From an uncultured Clostridia bacterium (GTDB lineage Bacteria; Bacillota; Clostridia; Christensenellales; CAG-138): 6,374 nucleotides of DNA. This document shows, piece after piece, positions 1 to 4,650 of the stretch (positions are counted from its first letter, which is position 1; every line of letters starts with the position of its first letter). Location: the NCBI GenBank assembly GCA_947304365.1, contig CAMZAY010000067.1, positions 1 to 6,374 on the forward strand, read 5' to 3'. A program made the translations under genes and the position numbers. Below the pieces are notes generated by a model. The model was not told the origin of the DNA. It ran no database searches and saw nothing but the letters and a program-made list of their open reading frames with translations.

Positions 1-18
1 CCATGCTTTTGTCGGTGA

Positions 19-40
19 AGGATCATGACAGAAAGATCCT
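19..40. repeat. Short inverted repeat downstream of tgt
   Basis: AGGATC (19-24) and GATCCT (35-40) form a perfect 6-bp inverted repeat with a 10-nt loop, just past the 3' end of tgt. No T-run follows it on either strand, so it is not a convincing intrinsic terminator. A minus-strand ATG at 26-24 opens a frame that leaves the window after eight codons. It could begin a downstream gene, but too little is present to say. Confidence 0.3.
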
Positions 41-74
41 ATGTTTCAGTCCTTAACGTATCCGAACTTTTTTA

Positions 75-1214
75 TCACGGCGCGAGCTCGCCGAGCAGCA
101 CGCGGTATTTTTGATAGAAGGCGGCGAATTCGCCCGCTTCGATCGCATCGCGTATCTTTTTCATCAGATCGTTGTAAAAATACAGATTGTGCAGTATGCA
201 AAGACGCATGCCGAGGCGCTCGTCAGCCTTAAGGAGATGGCGGATATACGCGCGGGAATAGCGCCTGCACGCCGGGCATGAGCAGCTTTCGGAGATGGGC
301 TTGTCGTCAAGCCTGTACCTTTCGGCGACGAGGCGGCGTCTTCCCTCCCATGTGTAGACGTTGCCGTGCTGCGCGCCCTTCAACGGGAAAACGCAGTCGA
401 AAAAATCCACCCCGCGGAACACGCCCTCGACGATATTGACCGGCGTGCCGACGCCCATCAGATACCGCGGCTTGTCAAAGGGCATCACGGGACATACTGC
501 GTCGAGCACGCGGTACATCTCTTGGGCCGATTCGCCGACGGAGAGCCCGCCTATCGCGTAGCCGGGGAGATCGAACGCGGCGATCTGTTTCATATGCCTT
601 ACGCGCAGATCGCAGTACACGCCGCCCTGACCGATGCCGAAAAGGAGCTGTTCGCGGTTCGGTGTATCGGGGAGCGAATCGAGCCTTTCGTTCTCCCTCA
701 TACAGCGCTCGAGCCAGCGGGTAGTCCTTTCGATCGATCTTTCAACGTAATCATAGGGCGAGGGGTTCTCTATGCATTCGTCGAAAGCCATTGCGATGGT
801 CGAGCCGAGATCGGACTGCACCTTCATCGACTCTTCCGGTCCCATGAATATGGACGCGCCGTCGATATAGGAGGTGAACCGGACGCCATCCTCGGTTATT
901 TTGCGCCTTTTGGCAAGCGAAAAAACCTGGAACCCGCCGCTGTCGGTAAGTATGGGCGCGTGCCAGTCCATGAATTTGTGAAGCCCGCCGAGGCGCTTTA
1001 TAAGCTCGGAGCCGGGGCGGATATTGAGATGATACGTGTTGCAGAGCTCGACCTGACAGCCGATCTCCTCAAGGTCGGCAGTCGACACGCCGCCCCTTAT
1101 CGCAGCGGAGGTCGCGACGTTCATGAAAACGGGCGTCTCGATAACGCCGTGCACGGTCTCGAACCTTGCGCGCCTTGCGGCGCCCTCGGTCTTCAATACG
1201 GTAAATCTTGCCAA
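75..1214 (-). CDS. tgt: tRNA-guanine transglycosylase (queuine/preQ1 tRNA-ribosyltransferase)
   Basis: Tgt swaps guanine 34 in the anticodon of Asp, Asn, His and Tyr tRNAs for preQ1, a step in queuosine formation in the cytoplasm. The 379 residues match the usual bacterial length. Visible landmarks are the substrate-pocket motif DSGGFQV (general base D91), FDEC with C147, GGLSVGE with V226, the nucleophile D273 in FFDCVFP, and the zinc site C311, C313, C316 and H342. From family knowledge, C147 and V226 fit a preQ1-type rather than eukaryotic queuine-type pocket. The loop after the nucleophile is unusual (PLKGAQHG instead of the common PTRxxRNG). The start is a TTG, chosen because a GGAG lies nine bases upstream and the protein aligns from its usual N-terminus. 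It lies 33 nt after spoIVFB on the same strand, so co-transcription is likely. Identity is near certain. Confidence 0.97.
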   Translation of the reverse strand: MARFTVLKTEGAARRARFETVHGVIETPVFMNVATSAAIRGGVSTADLEEIGCQVELCNTYHLNIRPGSELIKRLGGLHKFMDWHAPILTDSGGFQVFSLAKRRKITEDGVRFTSYIDGASIFMGPEESMKVQSDLGSTIAMAFDECIENPSPYDYVERSIERTTRWLERCMRENERLDSLPDTPNREQLLFGIGQGGVYCDLRVRHMKQIAAFDLPGYAIGGLSVGESAQEMYRVLDAVCPVMPFDKPRYLMGVGTPVNIVEGVFRGVDFFDCVFPLKGAQHGNVYTWEGRRRLVAERYRLDDKPISESCSCPACRRYSRAYIRHLLKADERLGMRLCILHNLYFYNDLMKKIRDAIEAGEFAAFYQKYRVLLGELAP

Positions 1215-1247
1215 AGCAGCCTGCTCCGATCGTTTTTCTTTAAGGTA

Positions 1248-2120
1248 TTATAGCACCTTTTCATCGCGCAATGCAACAGCGTCTTTGACCGGAGCCGCCG
1301 CGCCGATAAGGCCCGCCGCGCGGACGAGCTCGCTTTCCGGCACGCGGGCTTTGAGCGACATATCCTCATCGAGCACGCCTATCACGCCGTAGCTCCCGCG
1401 AGGTATCAGCCCGAGCGCGTTCGCGATGGGCAGCTCTTCCCGGACGGCGATCTCCCTGACCTCAAGCGAGCCGTTCGATCTGAGCATCCGTTTCGTTTTG
1501 TGCGGAAGGTATGTCTCCGGTCTTTCGCGGAGCGCCGCCGCGATAAGGAACACGCCCATCACGGGGAACGTGAGATTCACCGCGCCGTTTACGATAAGCA
1601 GGCCGAATATGCCGAGGAAGACCGCCCCGGAGAACACGCCGAGCGCCTTCAGCCATACGAACGCGCGCGGCTTGTTCCTTTTGGAGACAGCGGCGTAAAC
1701 GAGCCTGCCCCCGTCGAGGGGCATTGCGGGGATGAGATTAACGAGCGCTATTAGAAGGTTGAATTCCGTCATGCCAATGGAAGCCGACGCGTACGCGGGC
1801 GAGACGCTTTCGAGCAGCGAATTCATTGCCGCAAGCGAAAGACTTGCCACGGGACCCGCGGCGAAAACTGCGGCGGAATCCGCGGCGGAGGCCCTGCTCA
1901 TATCGAGCCGCGCCGTAAAGCCGAAGGGCTGTATCTCAACGGAATCCACGCTTATCCTAAGCCTTCTCGCCGCCATTGCGTGCGCCGCCTCGTGCAAAGA
2001 AAGCGAAACCATCATTACGAGGAGCGCCTTGAAAGAGCCGAGCACGAATGCCGCGGGGATCAGCGCAAGAAGCAGTCCGCTGCACTTTATCCGGGTATCG
2101 CCGAGCTTAAACAGCTTCAT
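1248..2120 (-). CDS. spoIVFB: SpoIVFB-like M50 (site-2) intramembrane metalloprotease
   Basis: This is a 290-residue polytopic zinc protease; B. subtilis SpoIVFB, which cleaves pro-sigma-K in the outer forespore membrane, is about the same length. The zinc motif HEAAH is at residues 43-47, inside a hydrophobic segment. The second active-site motif, NLIPAMPLDGG, is at 128-138 with D136 as the third zinc ligand. Several other hydrophobic stretches lie near 15-40, 83-105 and 155-198. The C-terminal part (about 215-270) resembles a single CBS-like domain, as in SpoIVFB. The ATG at 2120 was chosen over a longer upstream frame because the longer form overlaps spoIVFA and has no M50 character. An AAAGGCGAG lies just upstream. 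It starts one base after the spoIVFA stop, so coupled translation is likely. The family is certain; a sporulation role is inferred from the spoIVFA partner. Confidence 0.85.
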   Translation of the reverse strand: MKLFKLGDTRIKCSGLLLALIPAAFVLGSFKALLVMMVSLSLHEAAHAMAARRLRISVDSVEIQPFGFTARLDMSRASAADSAAVFAAGPVASLSLAAMNSLLESVSPAYASASIGMTEFNLLIALVNLIPAMPLDGGRLVYAAVSKRNKPRAFVWLKALGVFSGAVFLGIFGLLIVNGAVNLTFPVMGVFLIAAALRERPETYLPHKTKRMLRSNGSLEVREIAVREELPIANALGLIPRGSYGVIGVLDEDMSLKARVPESELVRAAGLIGAAAPVKDAVALRDEKVL

Positions 2121-2121
2121 G

Positions 2122-2808
2122 TTAACTCGCCTTTCCGAGGCCGAAGACCTCCGCCGCATCGACGGGTCTGCCTTCGGAATACACGCGCACGGAGAGCGCG
2201 CCGCCGCCAAGGGAGCCCAGCCTCTGCCCTCTTGAAACGGGCTGTCCCTTTTCAACGGCGACCGTGCCGAGGCCGTACAGCACGAATTCCATGTCGCCGC
2301 CCGTCGTGATCGATACATATCTGCCGAGTCCGTCGTCTATGCCTACTGCCGATACCTTGCCGTCGAAGGGAGCCGCCATGTCCGTCCCTTCGGGCGCGGC
2401 AAGACGCACGCCGCCGTCCGCATCCGGATCGAAGCCGCGCGCTTCTACCGGCAGGAGCGCTCCCTTTGAGGGGGCGAACACCGCCGCAATCGAGGGCAGA
2501 TCGACGAATCGCAGTCTGCCGAGGCGGCTTTCGCCTTCGGTCTCGTCAGTGCCCTTGTTGTCCGTCAGCTCGCCTATCACGGCGATCGCCTTATCGTTTT
2601 TAAGGAGCTTCAAAGAAAGCACCGCCGCGAACACCGCGGCGCATATGCCGAGCCTTACCAAAAAGTATTTCGCGCTGCAGCTGATCCTTTTCCGTTTCTC
2701 CCTTCCCCCGATTACTGCCCCGGAGCGGCGCGAAGACCTCCCGCCGGAGCCGCCGGGGTACGGGCTCGACACGAATCCCGAAGTTTCGAGTATCGTTTTT
2801 TCGTCCAT
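2122..2808 (-). CDS. spoIVFA: SpoIVFA-like membrane protein with degenerate M23/LytM domain
   Basis: This 228-residue protein has a basic, glycine/serine-rich cytoplasmic tail (1-45), one membrane helix (about 47-69), a linker, and a C-terminal LytM/M23-type domain (about 118-225). The M23 fold is recognisable from the DMAAPFDGKV stretch near 143-152 and the VEKGQPVSRGQRLGSLGGG stretch near 185-203. The zinc ligands are gone: the HxxxD histidine position is a proline and the HxH segment reads LSVRV. The domain is therefore probably non-catalytic, as in B. subtilis SpoIVFA, which anchors and regulates SpoIVFB. Its immediate position before the SpoIVFB-like gene, one base apart, supports this. 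The start has a GGGAGGTG SD, but that SD lies inside a hairpin (2815-2847). It could otherwise be called a generic M23-family protein; the context favours SpoIVFA. Confidence 0.72.
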   Translation of the reverse strand: MDEKTILETSGFVSSPYPGGSGGRSSRRSGAVIGGREKRKRISCSAKYFLVRLGICAAVFAAVLSLKLLKNDKAIAVIGELTDNKGTDETEGESRLGRLRFVDLPSIAAVFAPSKGALLPVEARGFDPDADGGVRLAAPEGTDMAAPFDGKVSAVGIDDGLGRYVSITTGGDMEFVLYGLGTVAVEKGQPVSRGQRLGSLGGGALSVRVYSEGRPVDAAEVFGLGKAS

Positions 2809-2847
2809 AAAAAAACACCTCCCGCAAAGATGTTATGCGGAAGGCGC
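2809..2847 (-). terminator. Hairpin plus U-tract overlapping the spoIVFA SD (terminator/attenuator candidate)
   Basis: Read on the minus strand, 2847-2836 pairs with 2826-2815 around a nine-base loop. The 12-pair stem has three G-U wobbles and is followed by six further U residues ending at the spoIVFA ATG. The wobble pairs become A-C mismatches on the plus strand, so the structure only works in minus-strand RNA. The 3' arm contains the spoIVFA SD (GGGAGG). It can be read as an intrinsic terminator for the repressor gene, as an SD-sequestering element, or as both. Function is inferred. Confidence 0.6.
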
Positions 2848-2863
2848 GGCTGAAATTACCCCG

Positions 2864-3490
2864 TCAATGCCTCATGCGGGATTCGACAACGCGGCCGATG
2901 ACGCAAAGATCCCCGTCCGAAACGATGATCGGATCGTATGCGGGATTGGAGGGTATCAGCGCGATGCTCTTCTTTATGCGCTTTACGCGGCGCAGGAGCA
3001 CCTCATCCTCCATACGGACGACGTAGATATACCCGTCCCTTATATCGGAACAGCGGCGGACGAGGACGTTCGCCCCTTCGGCGATATGGTCGCCCGTCAT
3101 GCAGTCGCCCACGACCTCCATGAAGAAATAATCGCCGTCGTAAACCTCACCCGCGGCGACGGGGATAAAATCGGTGATATTCTCCTCCGCAAGCATCGGC
3201 TCGCCCGCGTGGACCATGCCGACGAGCGGCACCAGAACGGCGTCCGCCTCCGGCCGGGGGGAAAGCAGACGGTCCCTCATCCTTTTGGGAAGAGGGACGA
3301 CCTCATCCCGGCAGAGAATATGATCCGCCGAAACGCCGAATATCTCCGTAAGCCGGGTCAGCACCTGCGAAGGAATACCGACCTTCTCATTCTCATATTT
3401 GCAGACCGCCGCCTTGTGTACGCCGAGAAGCTTACCCAGCTCCTCCTGTGTGACGCCGCGGGCGCGGCGAAGCTCCTTTATCCTGTTCAT
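2864..3490 (-). CDS. XRE-family/S24-fold repressor (LexA/cI-like) with substituted catalytic dyad
   Basis: This is a 208-residue two-domain DNA-binding regulator. Residues 1-58 form an XRE/cI-type helix-turn-helix (TQEELGKLLGVHKAAVCKYENEK at 14-36), unlike the winged helix of true LexA. Residues about 85-205 form an S24 (LexA/UmuD/cI) domain. It keeps an Ala95-Gly96 at the self-cleavage position in the context HAGEP. The catalytic Ser of the GDSM motif is Cys130 (GDCM, codon TGC at 3103-3101). The catalytic Lys, in E. coli LexA within EVTVKRL, is Arg167 (EVLLRRV, codon CGC). RecA-stimulated self-cleavage may thus be lost or altered. Its own promoter and the divergent promoter of a small membrane peptide contain matching dyads, so autoregulation and control of that peptide are inferred. 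An AAGGGG lies upstream of the ATG. The family is certain; the regulon is not known. Confidence 0.9.
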   Translation of the reverse strand: MNRIKELRRARGVTQEELGKLLGVHKAAVCKYENEKVGIPSQVLTRLTEIFGVSADHILCRDEVVPLPKRMRDRLLSPRPEADAVLVPLVGMVHAGEPMLAEENITDFIPVAAGEVYDGDYFFMEVVGDCMTGDHIAEGANVLVRRCSDIRDGYIYVVRMEDEVLLRRVKRIKKSIALIPSNPAYDPIIVSDGDLCVIGRVVESRMRH

Positions 3491-3518
3491 CAGACCTACC
3501 CCTTTATCTTATGCGTCT

Positions 3519-3547
3519 ATTGTATCCCATGTGGAAACTATTTGCAA
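3519..3547 (-). promoter_or_regulatory. Sigma-A type promoter of the repressor gene
   Basis: On the minus strand, TTGCAA (3547-3542) is followed after exactly 17 nt by TACAAT (3524-3519). The -10 has one mismatch to consensus and the -35 has two. Transcription would start near 3512, giving a leader of roughly 22 nt before the repressor ATG. The spacer contains the operator-like dyad O1. Confidence 0.7.
3521..3539. promoter_or_regulatory. Operator-like dyad O1 in the repressor promoter
   Basis: TGTATC-N7-GAAACT, an imperfect dyad (four of six positions match in the left half), covers the spacer and most of the -10 of the repressor promoter. Extended to 3541, it shares 14 of 21 aligned positions with O2 at 3605-3625, including an identical ten-base block TGGAAACTAT. 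A 19-bp dyad with six-base half-sites is typical in size for dimeric XRE/cI repressors. Binding is inferred. Confidence 0.6.
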
Positions 3548-3599
3548 CAAATTCACAAAAATATATTATTATTTCTTGGTTTGAGTACCATTTGGTGTA

Positions 3600-3628
3600 T
3601 TGACAGTTTCTTTGTTGGAAACTATAAT
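3600..3628 (+). promoter_or_regulatory. Perfect consensus sigma-A promoter of the small membrane peptide
   Basis: TTGACA (3600-3605), 17 nt, then TATAAT (3623-3628) is an exact match to the sigma-A/sigma-70 consensus at the optimal spacing. Transcription would start near 3635, giving a 5' leader of about 64 nt. A promoter this strong would be expected to need repression, and the dyad O2 fills its spacer. Confidence 0.85.
3605..3623. promoter_or_regulatory. Operator-like dyad O2 in the small-peptide promoter
   Basis: AGTTTC (3605-3610) and GAAACT (3618-3623) form a perfect six-base inverted repeat separated by 7 nt. It shares its first base with the end of the -35 and its last base with the start of the -10, so a bound dimer would block RNA polymerase. 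The matching site O1 lies 84 bp away centre to centre, about eight helical turns. The adjacent repressor is the obvious candidate ligand. Confidence 0.7.
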
Positions 3629-3640
3629 TAGGCTGTGATC

Positions 3641-3666
3641 AAAAAAGAGGCGGGCGCAGCGCCCGC
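3641..3666 (-). terminator. GC-rich hairpin with U6 tract (minus-strand terminator; also a plus-strand leader hairpin)
   Basis: GCGGGCG (3650-3656) and CGCCCGC (3660-3666) form a perfect seven-bp stem with a three-base loop. On the minus strand it is followed by CTC and six T residues (3646-3641), a good intrinsic terminator that would insulate the repressor promoter from upstream transcription. In the plus-strand transcript of the small peptide the same stem sits in the 5' leader, 17 nt before the SD. Confidence 0.6.
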
Positions 3667-3698
3667 ATGAGCCCAAGAGTTTGAAAGGAGAAACGATT

Positions 3699-3818
3699 AT
3701 GAATTACTTTGGCTTGATATTCACTTTCATGGTCCCCGGCATGGTCGTCGGCGGAATGGCGGCAACGCTCATCAACCAGGCAGCCGAGAGGCGCAGAAGG
3801 TCCGCGAAGCGCCGCTGA
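3699..3818 (+). CDS. Small single-helix membrane peptide (39 aa), uncharacterised
   Basis: I do not recognise this family. The 39 residues form one hydrophobic helix (about 3-25, rich in Met, Gly, Val and Phe) followed by a strongly basic tail, ERRRRSAKRR at 30-39, predicting a membrane peptide with a cytoplasmic C-terminus. The coding call rests on an excellent SD (AAAGGAG, 3684-3690, eight bases from the ATG), a perfect consensus promoter at 3600-3628, a leader hairpin and a terminator right after the stop. It stands alone in its transcript, divergent from the XRE/S24 repressor, and its promoter holds an operator-like dyad. The size and layout recall SOS- or repressor-controlled membrane peptides and type I toxin peptides, but there is no sequence evidence of toxicity. 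No antisense promoter was seen. It could equally be a small housekeeping membrane protein. Confidence 0.75.
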   Translation: MNYFGLIFTFMVPGMVVGGMAATLINQAAERRRRSAKRR

Positions 3819-3838
3819 ACACAATATGGAACATAAAT

Positions 3839-3872
3839 AAAGATACCGGCCGGGGATCCGACCGGTATCTTT
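3839..3872. terminator. Bidirectional intrinsic terminator
   Basis: AAAGATACCGG (3839-3849) and CCGGTATCTTT (3862-3872) form a perfect 11-bp stem around a 12-base loop that can add a small inner CGG/CCG pairing. The stem ends in A/T runs on both sides. It lies between the convergent small-peptide gene (plus) and the cyclophilin gene (minus) and can end both transcripts. Confidence 0.85.
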
Positions 3873-3893
3873 CGTTATCCTTATGAAGCGCTT

Positions 3894-4505
3894 TTACATT
3901 TCCGGCAGCTTCTCGGGCTCGGGAAGCTCCGGTCCGGTTATGGTGATGCTCTTTATCACCACGTCTTCAACGGGGCGGTTGGCATATCCCGTCTTGACGG
4001 AAGCGATCGCGTCGACCACGTCCATGCCGTTCGTCACCATGCCGAACGCCGCATAAGCGCCGTCAAGATGCGGGGCGTCCTGATGCATTATGAAGAACTG
4101 ACAGCCCGCACTGTCAAAGGGCGTTGCGCGGGCCATGGATATGACGCCGCGGGTATGCTTGAGGGGATTATTAAAGCCGTTCTTATCGAACTCGCCCTTT
4201 ATGCAGTAGCCGGGCCCTCCGTAGCCGGTGCCCGTCGGGTCGCCGCCCTGTATCATAAAGCCCTGGATTATCCTGTGGAACGTACTCCCGTCGTAGAAGC
4301 CCTGCCTTGCAAGCGAGCAGAAATTGTAAACGCTCTGCGGCGCGATATCGGGATACAGCTCGACCTCGATCGTGCCGAAGCCCTCCACCACTATCGTCGC
4401 CATTACCTTTTGGTTCTCCATATTATCCTCCTTTTCATTCAGCCGGCATGCCGAAACGCCCGTTAGCATTACGACCGCAAGCAATAACGTTATAAGCCTT
4501 TTCAT
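3894..4505 (-). CDS. Cyclophilin-type peptidyl-prolyl isomerase, predicted lipoprotein
   Basis: This protein isomerises Xaa-Pro bonds, probably assisting folding of exported proteins on the outer face of the membrane. Residues 1-20 form a lipoprotein signal: MKR, a hydrophobic core, then the lipobox VSAC with C20 as the lipid-bearing residue. The cyclophilin domain spans about 36-191. Key motifs are FHRIIQGFMIQGGDP at 76-90 (catalytic Arg78), HTRGVISMARA at 117-127, and QFFIM at 136-140. HLDGAYAAFG at 146-155 has Tyr where many cyclophilins have Trp. At 203 residues the length is normal for a secreted bacterial form. The start at 4505 is chosen for the signal peptide; a GGAG lies nine bases upstream and a stronger AAAGGAGG lies 20 bases upstream. 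A second, strong internal start exists at Met29. The gene has its own promoter, back to back with the PQQ-like gene. Confidence 0.93.
   Translation of the reverse strand: MKRLITLLLAVVMLTGVSACRLNEKEDNMENQKVMATIVVEGFGTIEVELYPDIAPQSVYNFCSLARQGFYDGSTFHRIIQGFMIQGGDPTGTGYGGPGYCIKGEFDKNGFNNPLKHTRGVISMARATPFDSAGCQFFIMHQDAPHLDGAYAAFGMVTNGMDVVDAIASVKTGYANRPVEDVVIKSITITGPELPEPEKLPEM
4419..4435 (-). promoter_or_regulatory. Internal SD and ATG within the cyclophilin gene
   Basis: On the minus strand, AAAAGGAGG (4435-4427) is followed by five bases and an in-frame ATG (4421-4419) that encodes Met29. This is a better SD than the one serving the annotated start. Initiation here would give a 175-residue protein without the signal peptide, matching a cytosolic cyclophilin. 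Use of this start is inferred. Confidence 0.5.
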
Positions 4506-4548
4506 ATCATTCGGCTCCGCGCCGTCCTCCTTTTTTTCAAGTGCATAT

Positions 4549-4577
4549 ATTGTACCACATTATTATATAACAAACAA
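4549..4577 (-). promoter_or_regulatory. Sigma-A type promoter of the cyclophilin gene
   Basis: On the minus strand, TTGTTT (4577-4572), 17 nt, then TACAAT (4554-4549). The -10 is preceded by TGG, an extended -10 element that would compensate for the poor -35. The leader before the ATG at 4505 would be about 37 nt. Confidence 0.6.
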
Positions 4578-4593
4578 CCTATTGTATTATAGG
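4578..4593. repeat. Short dyad between divergent promoters
   Basis: CCTAT (4578-4582) and ATAGG (4589-4593) form a five-base inverted repeat separated by 6 nt. It covers the plus-strand -35 and abuts the minus-strand -35. It could be an operator shared by the cyclophilin and PQQ-like genes, but a dyad this short can arise by chance. Confidence 0.3.
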
Positions 4594-4610
4594 ATGAAAA
4601 GATGTATAAT
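4582..4610 (+). promoter_or_regulatory. Sigma-A type promoter of the PQQ-like gene
   Basis: TTGTAT (4582-4587), 17 nt, then a perfect TATAAT (4605-4610), 40 bases upstream of the ATG at 4651. The -35 has three mismatches to consensus. The predicted leader is about 34 nt and ends in a strong SD (AAGGAGGAG, 4638-4646). Confidence 0.65.
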
Positions 4611-4650
4611 GAAATGTCATGTAAGATGATTTCAGTCAAGGAGGAGTTCA

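Noticed and set aside
1..74. Possible start of a further minus-strand gene downstream of tgt
   Set aside because: Only eight codons from a minus-strand ATG at 26 are present, with a weak SD and no recognisable sequence.
366..1253. Plus-strand open frame of 295 codons opposite tgt
   Set aside because: tgt is unmistakable on the minus strand with intact catalytic and zinc residues; this frame is its mirror.
2121..2318. N-terminal extension of the SpoIVFB-like protein to 356 residues
   Set aside because: The extra 66 residues overlap the spoIVFA coding sequence, have no M50 character and lack a good SD. The ATG at 2120 has an SD and gives the family's normal length.
3578..3596. TGGT/ACCA repeats (TGGT-N6-ACCA and ACCA-TT-TGGT) upstream of the small-peptide -35
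   Set aside because: They do not match the AGTTTC-N7-GAAACT dyad, and four-base arms are expected by chance in this AT-rich stretch.
2264..3631. Plus-strand open frame of 455 codons
   Set aside because: It runs antisense to spoIVFA and the repressor gene and crosses the divergent promoter region. Real protein motifs (M23-like domain, HTH, S24) are all on the minus strand.
4495..4533. Upstream mini-ORF (ATG ATA TGA) overlapping the cyclophilin start
   Set aside because: A strong AAAGGAGG lies 15 bases before this two-codon frame, which overlaps the true ATG. The spacing is too long to be convincing and such short frames arise by chance.
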